Shown piece by piece: positions 6,272-11,966 of a DNA stretch of 11,966 nt (within the stretch, counting starts at the first letter, position 1; each line of letters opens with the position of its first letter). A program made the position numbers and the translations under genes. Below the pieces are notes generated by a model, which was given only the letters and a program-made list of their open reading frames with translations, was not told where the DNA came from and made no database searches. Source of the stretch: Methanobacteriota archaeon (GTDB taxonomy: Archaea; Halobacteriota; Methanomicrobia; Methanomicrobiales; Methanospirillaceae); contig WRER01000007.1 of assembly GCA_009779205.1 (NCBI GenBank), forward strand, positions 1 through 11,966, written 5' to 3'.

Positions 6272-7498
6272 ATGAATACCGGCAATCAGAAGATCGAGTG
6301 GGCACGCCAGTATATGCCTGTGCTTGGAAGCATTACTGAGACTTTTAAAAAGGAGCAGCCATTTGCAGGTATGAAAATTGGGATGGCACTCCATGTAGAA
6401 GCAAAAACAGCAAACCTCGTGCTGACTCTCGTAGCAGGAGGTGCTGAGGTCTACATCACTGGGTGTAATCCACTTTCTACACAAGATGATGTTGCTTTAG
6501 CACTGGATGGGTATGATCGCGTACATTGCTTTGCAGAGCGTGCTTGTTCAACAGGAGGATATTATGCAGCAATCGACGAAGTTCTCGATGCCAAACCTAC
6601 GATCACAATTGATGATGGAATGGATCTCATCCATCGGCTGCATACATCGAGGACTGATGCTCTTCCATCAGTTATTGGTGCGTGTGAAGAGACCACGACA
6701 GGTATTCACCGACTGCACGCAATGGAAGCAGACGGGAAGTTGAAATTTCCAGTTCTCGCAGTGAATGATACTCCTATGAAGCGATTTTTTGACAATATCC
6801 ATGGGACAGGAGAGAGCGTGCTTTCAGCAATCATGATTACAACCAATACTATGATCGCCGGAAAATGGATTGTTGTCGCAGGTTTTGGGTTCTGTGGACG
6901 AGGTATCGCACGAAAGGCAAGAAGTCTTGGAGCAAAAGTCATCGTAACCGAGATCGATCCTCGCCGTGCTCTTGAAGCATATATGGAGGGCTTTCACATT
7001 ATGACGATGGAAGAAGCAACACAGCTTGGAGATATCTACATTACAACGACTGGAAATACATCTATTATCACTGAAAAGCACTTTAAAACAATGAAAAATG
7101 GCACGATTCTCTCCAATGCAGGGCATTTCAATGTTGAGATTGATCGAGTGTGGTTAGAACAAAACGCACATGATATCAGCCGACGTGATGGTATTGACAG
7201 CTATACAATCGGTAATAAGCAGATTCATGTACTTGCAGAAGGTCGTCTTGTGAATCTCGCAACACCGAAAGGAATGGGGCATCCGGTTGAGGTTATGGAT
7301 CTTTCCTTTGGATTGCAAGCATTGGGTGTTCGGTATATCGCAGAACATGGAAAAACACTAAAGCCGGGTGTCCATGATGTGCCTGTTGATATTGATATGA
7401 AGGTTGCTTCCTTGAAGCTTGCCTCACTTGATCTATCTATCGATGCCCTGAGCGAAGAGCAGAAGAATTACAGTGAGAGCTGGGATGTTGGAACATAG
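6272..7498 (+). CDS. ahcY: S-adenosylhomocysteine / S-inosylhomocysteine hydrolase
   Basis: The enzyme cleaves the homocysteine thioether product left by methyltransferases and so keeps S-adenosylmethionine-dependent methylation running. The 408-residue protein has the substrate-binding HVEAKTANL (41-49), EETTTGIHRL (139-148), FPVLAVNDTPMKRFFDN (159-175), the NAD-binding GFGFCGRG (204-211) with acidic E227/D229 after the second strand, NAGHFNVEI (282-290), and the late GHPVEVMD (336-343). This is the short archaeal form without the extra loop of many bacterial enzymes. In Methanocaldococcus jannaschii the homologue was shown to act on S-inosylhomocysteine after deamination. The same may hold here but cannot be read from sequence. 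A TATA-like GGTATATAG lies at 6182-6190. A T5 run at 7517-7521 may end the transcript. Confidence 0.95.
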   Translation: MNTGNQKIEWARQYMPVLGSITETFKKEQPFAGMKIGMALHVEAKTANLVLTLVAGGAEVYITGCNPLSTQDDVALALDGYDRVHCFAERACSTGGYYAAIDEVLDAKPTITIDDGMDLIHRLHTSRTDALPSVIGACEETTTGIHRLHAMEADGKLKFPVLAVNDTPMKRFFDNIHGTGESVLSAIMITTNTMIAGKWIVVAGFGFCGRGIARKARSLGAKVIVTEIDPRRALEAYMEGFHIMTMEEATQLGDIYITTTGNTSIITEKHFKTMKNGTILSNAGHFNVEIDRVWLEQNAHDISRRDGIDSYTIGNKQIHVLAEGRLVNLATPKGMGHPVEVMDLSFGLQALGVRYIAEHGKTLKPGVHDVPVDIDMKVASLKLASLDLSIDALSEEQKNYSESWDVGT

Positions 7499-7516
7499 GT
7501 TGTAACAAGTTTGATC

Positions 7517-7521
7517 TTTTT
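7517..7521 (+). terminator. Short T-run after ahcY
   Basis: GATCTTTTTAC about 18 bases past the hydrolase stop is a plausible weak archaeal terminator. No hairpin is seen. Confidence 0.3.
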
Positions 7522-7656
7522 ACTCAAAGCACACATTTTTATGAGTGACATTGGAATTCATAATGCTCAATATTTTAGGAGTTACGCAAAAATCAATAGA
7601 TCTTAAACTTTTGCCAACTTAAAAAATTAATTAAAGTGGCTTAATAAGGCATTATG

Positions 7657-8007
7657 ATATGCAAACGTGCAACTTTGCGCAAGTCCTACTCAGAATGGAT
7701 AGAGATTGGAAAGATAAAAAATACGGCAAAAAAAGAATATTTAGAACACAACTGCATGATGGTGAAGTTGAAGTGATGAGTTTGGGACAAGAATTGAATG
7801 CTGATTTGTTAGTCATTGATGATTATGTTGCTAGGAAATATGCCAAATATCTAGGATTCAATACAATTGGTACAGTCGGCATCCTTCTTTTAACGAAATC
7901 CAAAGGGCTCATTCATCAAATCAAGCCATTAGGGATAGGATGGTGGCAAAAAAATTTATGTCCGTGATAGCTTATATTCTGAAGTCATGCAAATGGCCGA
8001 TGAATAG
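7657..8007 (+). pseudogene. Decayed DUF3368 PIN-domain (VapC-like) gene with three frame changes
   Basis: Joined frames give a near-complete C-terminal two thirds of a DUF3368 protein, a PIN-fold family of putative toxin ribonucleases. From 7693 one frame reads EWIEIGKIKNTAKKEYLEH. The next frame (about 7749-7931) reads LHDGEVEVMSLGQEL, then ADLLVIDDYVARKYAKYLGF, then TVGILLLTKSKGLIHQIKPL. The third frame (7934-7957) reads DRMVAKKF. The fourth (7957-8007) reads YVRDSLYSEVMQMADE and stops at TAG 8005. Each junction fits loss of one base, near 7749, 7931 and 7957. The first third, with the leading PIN aspartate, is missing. The acidic pair in the VIDD motif survives. A continuous 102-residue reading (7659-7967) exists but ends in unrelated residues. 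No adjacent antitoxin gene is seen. Confidence 0.75.
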
Positions 8008-8010
8008 TAA

Positions 8011-8046
8011 CGAATAAAATAAGGAAGAGGGAGAGATAAATAGATA
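8011..8046 (+). promoter_or_regulatory. Candidate promoter region for the secreted-protein pair
   Basis: A/T-rich TATA-like elements GAATAAAATAAGG (8011-8023) and AGATAAATAGATA (8034-8046) lie 40-75 bases before the start at 8088, a reasonable distance for an archaeal promoter with a short leader. The leader carries GAGG at about 8078-8081, a ribosome-binding site that fits the ATG at 8088. Confidence 0.35.
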
Positions 8047-8087
8047 CAGAAGAAAGTTCCAAAATATCAACAGATGAGAGGATACCA

Positions 8088-8789
8088 ATGGAAAATCGAT
8101 ACATTCACCACACACTCATTATTATCATTGCAATATTGCTTGTTCTTGGAACAACACAAGGCATATGGGCAGAAGAGAGTAATTCAAGTGAAATATTTGA
8201 ACTCGAATTAACTGCAGAAGAAAGAGGGAATGAAACACTTGTAACAGCACCAAGCCCGCCATCCAATGATGCTGGCAGTGGCATTACGCTGCATGAAGGA
8301 TGGAATCTCGTATCAACGCCACGAACACTTGATAAAAACGCAAATACTGCAAAAATATTTAGTGATGTGGGCGCACAGGGACATAGTATCTGGACATATG
8401 ACAGTGAAAAAGGAGGCTGGATTGATCTGACTCAAGATGATATTATTAAGCCACTTCATGGATTCTGGATCTACTCTGTACAGAGACAATGGGTTCCTTT
8501 AACATACAATAGTGATCCACTTGTAGTTCCTCCTTCCCGTAAACTGGTAAGTGGGTGGAATCTTGTTGGTCTTTCTGGTGTGCATGATGCAACTGCACGT
8601 GATGCATTTTTATCTGTTCGAAAGCTATGGACAAATATTATTGGCTGGGATGAAGAAAAACAAGGCTATGAATCATCCATCCTCAATGGAGGGGATGAAG
8701 GGAGCAATGAGATGACTACCCTGAAGACCGGAAATGCATATTGGGTATTTATGACCGAATCTGGAACTATGGCTGCACTGGATGCTTAA
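8088..8789 (+). CDS. Secreted surface protein with two 'GWNLV' repeats
   Basis: The product is 233 residues. Residues 8-28 form a signal peptide (TLIIIIAILLVLGTTQGIWA) with a likely cut after A28. A low-complexity acidic spacer follows (30-64). Two related segments come next: 66-140, with LHEGWNLVSTPR, a W-x-Y strand, 'GGWIDL' and 'KPLHGFWIYS'; and 150-230, with LVSGWNLVGLSG, a Trp-rich strand and 'LKTGNAYWVFM'. Both begin with G-W-N-L-V and end with an aromatic 'GFWIY/NAYWVF' strand, so the domain is an internal duplication. Such repeats occur in secreted proteins of Methanomicrobia. I know no established function and adhesion or envelope structure is an inference. The ATG at 8088 is preceded by GAGG with suitable spacing. 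The next gene starts 12 bases after its stop. Confidence 0.82.
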   Translation: MENRYIHHTLIIIIAILLVLGTTQGIWAEESNSSEIFELELTAEERGNETLVTAPSPPSNDAGSGITLHEGWNLVSTPRTLDKNANTAKIFSDVGAQGHSIWTYDSEKGGWIDLTQDDIIKPLHGFWIYSVQRQWVPLTYNSDPLVVPPSRKLVSGWNLVGLSGVHDATARDAFLSVRKLWTNIIGWDEEKQGYESSILNGGDEGSNEMTTLKTGNAYWVFMTESGTMAALDA

Positions 8790-8801
8790 ACGGACGATGA
8801 A

Positions 8802-10442
8802 ATGAAGAATAAACCATTGCCTCATTTCAAGCGGTTCTTTTTCATCTGGATGTGCAGTATATTGTGTCTATCTTTTTTTTGTGTACCAATTGTCTGTGCT
8901 GAGGAACGGTTTCTCTCAACAACAATTGAGGATCCAACCTACTGGATCGCAGAAGGAGTAAAATCGTTCAGTATCGGAGATTTTGATTCTGCCCTTTTGA
9001 TGTTCAACACTGCGATTGCATTAAACCCTCAATATGCTCCAGGATGGAACTGGCGTTCAAAAGCACTTACAGAGCTTGGGAATAAAGAAGCTGCTGCCGA
9101 GAGTCTGAATGTTGCAGAAGCACTTGAGCCACTTATTCAGGACCCATTCAGAATGCGTGTTGGAGCTCTTGCAGATGTGCAGATGACACCTATTCCAACC
9201 TTGCGGCCAATTCAATCAGATAAAGATGATGACGATTTTGTAAAATCAAGAATTGATGTCGAGAAGAAGCCAGACCCTGATGGAGCAGATATTGTATTAA
9301 AAGCATTTGAAGCGAGCGTAGATCCAAAAACAAACCAGCTGAATCTGACGACGACGTACGCAAATACAGGACTGAAACCTACGCGCTTCTTTTATGTCAC
9401 GTACCACATTTCGTCCTCATCTCGTATTACTGGTGAGGATCACTCGATTGGATACTACTTTGAAAGGAATCTATTGCCAGGTGAAGAGAGGACCGTGAAT
9501 TCATATATTCCAATCGTTCGTATTCCAGTTGGAGAATGGTATATTGCAGCATTTGCAGATCTCACCCATAATGTAATAGAGCAAAGTAAAGAAAACAACA
9601 CAATGGCACTTCGAGATCAGCGTTTGGTTGTTCCGGCAACAAGAACAGGTGCTCCAGGTGAGGGATATATCGTGAGTGCGAGTGGAGCAAGAACTCAAAC
9701 ATCTCTCCCGGATCTGAAAGTCACTGCACTGTCTGCACCAGATATTATGTACATCGGACAGGAGACGATGATTGCTGCAACGATTCAAAACACTGGAACG
9801 GGAGATGCTGGCTCATTCACGACACAATTCATTCTTTCAAGAGATGTTCGAGTGGGAGATGATATTATCCTGAGTCAAGGAAACATTCCCGGCCTCAAAG
9901 CGGGTATGGCTACCGATGGTATTGCAACACCGGTCGTTCCTGAAATGATACCCGGGTATTATTACTATGGCCTTGGGCTTGATCCCGAAGGGAAGATTGC
10001 AGAGAGTGATAAGAGCAACAATGTTGCATTTTCAACGATTCCAATCAGAGTTATCAGAGAAATAGAGAGCATATCAGACGTCGCGATCGCTGATCTGGCA
10101 GTTGAATCTCTCTCAGCGCCAAAATCCGCATATATTGGGGGAATGGTTGAAATAACCACAGTAATTCGGAATGACGGCCCGATTTCATCAGGACCTTTTG
10201 CTGTTGCTCTGTACCTTTCAAAAGATTCCATCATTACAGAAAATGATATCCTGATAAGCTATGGACAGACAGAACTCCCGGCAGGCACGACTCGGAGTGC
10301 AACCGCACATCCAATCATTCCTGCAGATCTATCTCCAGGCGAATGGTACTTTGGTATCATCCTGGATCCGGATGAAGTGGTAACTGAAAAAGATCGAAGA
10401 AATAATGTTGCAGTGGCATCACATGTGACGATTATGTCATAA
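8802..10442 (+). CDS. Secreted TPR and triple-CARDB domain protein
   Basis: The product is 546 residues. Residues 10-32 are a signal peptide (hydrophobic FFFIWMCSILCLSFF and an end near VCA). Residues 45-112 hold TPR-like helices: YWIAEGVKSFSIGDFDSALLM and a second with YAPGWNWRSKALTELGNKEAA. A short acidic linker follows (138-160). Three CARDB-type immunoglobulin-like domains occupy about 162-277, 303-414 and 430-543. Each has 'DLxVxxLSAP'-like starts, an 'NTG/NDG' turn, 'xPGEWY/GYYYY' strands and an 'E-x-x-x-N-N' close (for example ESDKSNN 401-407, EKDRRNN 529-535). CARDB domains are found in cell-surface adhesion proteins. With no transmembrane anchor at the C-terminus, the protein is probably exported and held by other means. 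It follows the GWNLV protein by 12 bases, so the two are one transcription unit and probably act on the cell envelope together. Confidence 0.87.
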   Translation: MKNKPLPHFKRFFFIWMCSILCLSFFCVPIVCAEERFLSTTIEDPTYWIAEGVKSFSIGDFDSALLMFNTAIALNPQYAPGWNWRSKALTELGNKEAAAESLNVAEALEPLIQDPFRMRVGALADVQMTPIPTLRPIQSDKDDDDFVKSRIDVEKKPDPDGADIVLKAFEASVDPKTNQLNLTTTYANTGLKPTRFFYVTYHISSSSRITGEDHSIGYYFERNLLPGEERTVNSYIPIVRIPVGEWYIAAFADLTHNVIEQSKENNTMALRDQRLVVPATRTGAPGEGYIVSASGARTQTSLPDLKVTALSAPDIMYIGQETMIAATIQNTGTGDAGSFTTQFILSRDVRVGDDIILSQGNIPGLKAGMATDGIATPVVPEMIPGYYYYGLGLDPEGKIAESDKSNNVAFSTIPIRVIREIESISDVAIADLAVESLSAPKSAYIGGMVEITTVIRNDGPISSGPFAVALYLSKDSIITENDILISYGQTELPAGTTRSATAHPIIPADLSPGEWYFGIILDPDEVVTEKDRRNNVAVASHVTIMS

Positions 10443-10482
10443 TTTTTTCTATTTTTCCCACTATTTGCAGCATCTGTGAAGG

Positions 10483-10504
10483 GTGAGAATCTCCCAGATC
10501 TCAC
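10483..10504. terminator. Hairpin between convergent surface-protein and LEA genes
   Basis: GTGAGA, a bulged A, TCT, loop CCC, AGA, TCTCAC form a nine-base-pair stem with one bulge. It lies between two convergent stop codons, 41 bases past the CARDB gene, with T-rich sequence at 10443-10457 ahead of it. A transcript-end role is likely, though archaeal termination mainly depends on the T-tract. Confidence 0.4.
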
Positions 10505-10542
10505 GTTGCTAAGACCACTGACTCACTTATGAATACAGGTTC

Positions 10543-11136
10543 TTAGAAGAGATACTTTGATGCAATATTTGCACCGGTGGTAAGAAGACCTGAAATGATC
10601 TCATTTCCTCCTAATACCTCATAGATTACCTCTTCTTTTGTGATAGTGAACTGCTTTGAAAAGGGAACTGATGGCTGTAATACCCATAGATCTACCTTTG
10701 CAGCTCCTGATACAACAATCTCCATATCTCCATCTGTAAGAAGATGCAGCCCGGCAGTTACGATCTCACTGTTGTTTACCTGTGCTGGAATTGTGATATC
10801 TGTAGTTGAAGATCCAGCGATTTTGATCTCACCCATCCCTTCTGTTGTACCGGTTGCGAGAAGAAGAGGTTCGTCATTCCTCTGTGCGGTGATCGTATAG
10901 GCAAGTTCGGTCACTGTTGCTCCAAGAGGGTATGGGTTTATAATCTCGATTTTGACATCAAAATTCATTGTTGATCGTGTCAAGCTTGTTATCTTTACAC
11001 CTTGCACTTCTATCGTTGGTTCTTCGCTGATTATCATACTTCCAATAAGGAAAAGAACGACAAGCGCGATAAAAGCTATGAAAAGTGCCGAAATGGGTAA
11101 TGTATCCATCGTATAATGTATCATTATACCCTTCAT
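10543..11136 (-). CDS. Membrane-anchored LEA type-2 (WHy-domain) protein
   Basis: The product is 197 residues. One membrane helix (about 15-36, ISALFIAFIALVVLFLIGSM) is followed by a LEA_2/WHy-like beta-sandwich from about 40 to 170: IEVQGVKITSLTRSTMNFDV, then 'IEIINPYPLGATVTELAYTI', 'GEIKIAGSSTTDITIPAQV' and so on. The N-P-x-P-x-x-x-x-V turn and the later 'TTDITIPAQV' strand are typical of this fold, known from desiccation-related proteins but widespread in archaea as small membrane proteins of unclear role. The start at 11136 is favoured because GAGGT lies six bases upstream on the minus strand. ATGs at 11124 and 11109 are alternatives. Its first codons overlap a palindrome (11111-11129), and the DUF1858 gene is divergent 29 bases away. 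Confidence 0.82.
   Translation of the reverse strand: MKGIMIHYTMDTLPISALFIAFIALVVLFLIGSMIISEEPTIEVQGVKITSLTRSTMNFDVKIEIINPYPLGATVTELAYTITAQRNDEPLLLATGTTEGMGEIKIAGSSTTDITIPAQVNNSEIVTAGLHLLTDGDMEIVVSGAAKVDLWVLQPSVPFSKQFTITKEEVIYEVLGGNEIISGLLTTGANIASKYLF
11111..11129. promoter_or_regulatory. Palindrome between divergent LEA and DUF1858 genes
   Basis: GTATAATGTATCATTATAC has two perfect eight-base arms (GTATAATG and CATTATAC) around TAT. It ends 36 bases before the ATG of the DUF1858 gene and lies over codons 3-9 of the LEA gene. Size and position suit a dimeric regulator, but its A/T-rich make-up also resembles a TATA element read from either side. Confidence 0.45.
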
Positions 11137-11165
11137 TTAATACCTCACAGATTCAATTTTATAGT

Positions 11166-11357
11166 ATGGTATTAACGCAAAATTCTACAATCATAGAAGT
11201 TCTACAGGCAAATCCAAATGCAGGTGAAATTTTCGCACGTTTTGGTATGGGCTGTGTAGGCTGTGCAATTGGTCGTGGAGAAACAGTAGCACAGGCTGCA
11301 CAAGCTCATGATATCCCTCTCTCAGATCTTCTCAGTGCTCTTGGTATTCAAGAGTAA
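11166..11357 (+). CDS. DUF1858 small redox-disulfide domain protein
   Basis: The product is 63 residues. The domain fills the protein: an N-terminal strand and helix (TIIEVLQANPNAGEIFARFG), then G-M-G-C-V-G-C-A (28-34) with C30 and C33, and a helical end (LSDLLSALG). This is the DUF1858 'hybrid-cluster-protein-associated' disulfide domain, thought to be a small redox or Fe-S-linked module. Partners are not known. ATG 11166 is preferred because residues before it in the open frame do not fit the family. No ribosome-binding site precedes it and a TTTTATA element lies just upstream, so a leaderless transcript is possible. It is divergent from the LEA gene. No hybrid cluster protein gene is visible in the window. 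Confidence 0.85.
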   Translation: MVLTQNSTIIEVLQANPNAGEIFARFGMGCVGCAIGRGETVAQAAQAHDIPLSDLLSALGIQE

Positions 11358-11747
11358 ATCTTATATTTTTACGGCTTTGAGTGTAACTGTTCAGTTGCCA
11401 AAACAAATCTTTTTTTAGAGAGAAGCTCGACAATCAAAACCATTATAAGAGAATTTGAGTTTTTTCGGTTACATTTTAACCCGTCTGCCACCGTGACTGA
11501 ATAGTTACAAAATGTGGTTTCCGATAGGGGTTACAAAAAGGTATGGCAACTACTCAGCCACCAACGTTAATCCTGCAGAAAGGCAATGCGTAAAAATCAT
11601 ATGGCATAGCTATTCAACCGCCCAAAGCACATGATCTGAATGGAAAAGTGCGAACGGCATTTATTTTCAACTCTCGCAGCTTTTGAAAATACCTTTCGTG
11701 CTTCCTTCCTGCCCTGCCTCGCCGGCAGGCAGGTTCGTATTCATTGC
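11358..11747. other. Long non-coding stretch between DUF1858 and the Fe-S subunit gene
   Basis: No convincing reading frame on either strand; the longest, MATTQPPTLILQKGNA (from ATG 11542), is only 16 residues. Visible elements are a T7 run at 11409-11415 (likely terminator for DUF1858), a short inverted repeat GGTTACATTTTAACC (11468-11482), two similar GTTACAAAA stretches (about 11505 and 11530), and the GC-rich hairpin at 11708-11733. It may hold an untranslated region, a small RNA or old element debris. Confidence 0.5.
11708..11733 (-). terminator. GC-rich hairpin downstream of the Fe-S subunit gene
   Basis: CCTGCCCTGCC and GGCAGGCAGG pair across a TCGCC loop with one bulged C, an unusually GC-rich ten-base-pair stem in an A/T-rich spacer. 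It lies 15 bases past the stop of the minus-strand gene. It could aid termination or be a dispersed repeat unit, as similar short CCTGCC/GGCAGG hairpins are found repeated in some genomes. Confidence 0.45.
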
Positions 11748-11966
11748 CTATTCTTCTGTTTTTTCATTTGCAACGTAATACTCAAGACAGTCCCGTTCAT
11801 GCACTTTTGAGAGTTGTGGTCGTCCCTTCTTTATTCCGGGCTTATACCCAAACATATGCTCAAGCTCCAACTGGGCTGCATGCATAAAAAGAGAAATTGG
11901 AATACGTACCGGACAGCGTAATTCACACTGCCCGCAGTTCACACACGAATCTGCAACATGGGAAAA
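11748..11966 (-). CDS. C-terminal part of a 4Fe-4S oxidoreductase subunit, probably FdhB-like (runs off the right edge)
   Basis: Only the last 72 residues are in the window. Reading from the edge gives FSHVADSCVNCGQCELRCPV, with a complete C-x2-C-x2-C-x3-C-P ferredoxin motif, followed by RIPISLFMHAAQLELEHMFGYKPG and an acidic end. The pattern 'HxADSCVNCGQCE..CP..IP' and the later 'FGYKPG' recall the C-terminal end of the F420-dependent formate dehydrogenase beta subunit (FdhB), whose N-terminus would bind F420 and FAD and pass electrons to the catalytic FdhA. Other F420-linked Fe-S proteins or a heterodisulfide-reductase-type subunit remain possible because the diagnostic F420 domain is outside the window. 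Stop TAG is at 11748-11750, and a hairpin follows. Confidence 0.72.
   Translation of the reverse strand, partial: FSHVADSCVNCGQCELRCPVRIPISLFMHAAQLELEHMFGYKPGIKKGRPQLSKVHERDCLEYYVANEKTEE

Overview
The window reads as part of a methanogenic euryarchaeon, most likely Methanomicrobia and probably Methanomicrobiales. The evidence is a eukaryote/archaeal-type ribosomal protein S6e, a short archaeal S-adenosyl/S-inosylhomocysteine hydrolase, KaiC/RecA-superfamily ATPases, HypD for NiFe-hydrogenase maturation, a chemotaxis CheW, secreted CARDB-type proteins, and at the right edge the C-terminus of a ferredoxin-like protein resembling the F420-dependent formate dehydrogenase beta subunit. Genus cannot be decided from the sequence alone. 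Composition is moderately AT-rich and coding strands alternate, so most genes are single units or pairs.

Layout. 1-35: possible tail of a gene entering from the left. 146-484: a decayed transposase N-terminus, readable in one frame except for one TGA. 728-823: a 31-codon reading frame with a strong ribosome-binding site. 875-2796: two translationally coupled KaiC-like genes (TAATG overlap); the first has lost its nucleotide-binding residues, while the second keeps them and carries an expanding 69-bp tandem repeat in its linker. 2895-3914 (minus): hypD, with a 20-bp copy of its own 3' coding end just beyond its stop. 3957-5593: a mechanosensitive channel (MscS) followed by cheW. 5624-6055 (minus): ribosomal protein S6e. 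6272-7498: S-adenosyl/S-inosylhomocysteine hydrolase. About 7657-8007: a relic of a DUF3368 PIN-domain toxin-like gene with three single-base frame changes. 8088-10442: two secreted proteins in one unit (a double 'GWNLV' repeat protein, then a TPR plus three-CARDB protein). 10543-11136 (minus): membrane-anchored LEA type-2 protein. 11166-11357: DUF1858 redox-disulfide protein, divergent from the previous gene across a short gap with a palindrome. 11358-11747: long non-coding stretch. 11748-11966 (minus): 3' end of an iron-sulfur subunit gene.

How they fit together. HypD, the hydrolase and the Fe-S subunit belong to hydrogen/formate-based methanogenic metabolism and methyl-group recycling. The KaiC-like pair, CheW and MscS are sensory or stress functions. 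The 8088-10442 pair is cell-surface material. No complete previously undescribed system is evident. The most distinctive items are the paired dead/live KaiC proteins with a repeat linker, the short reading frame in front of them, and two gene relics visible only when frames are joined.
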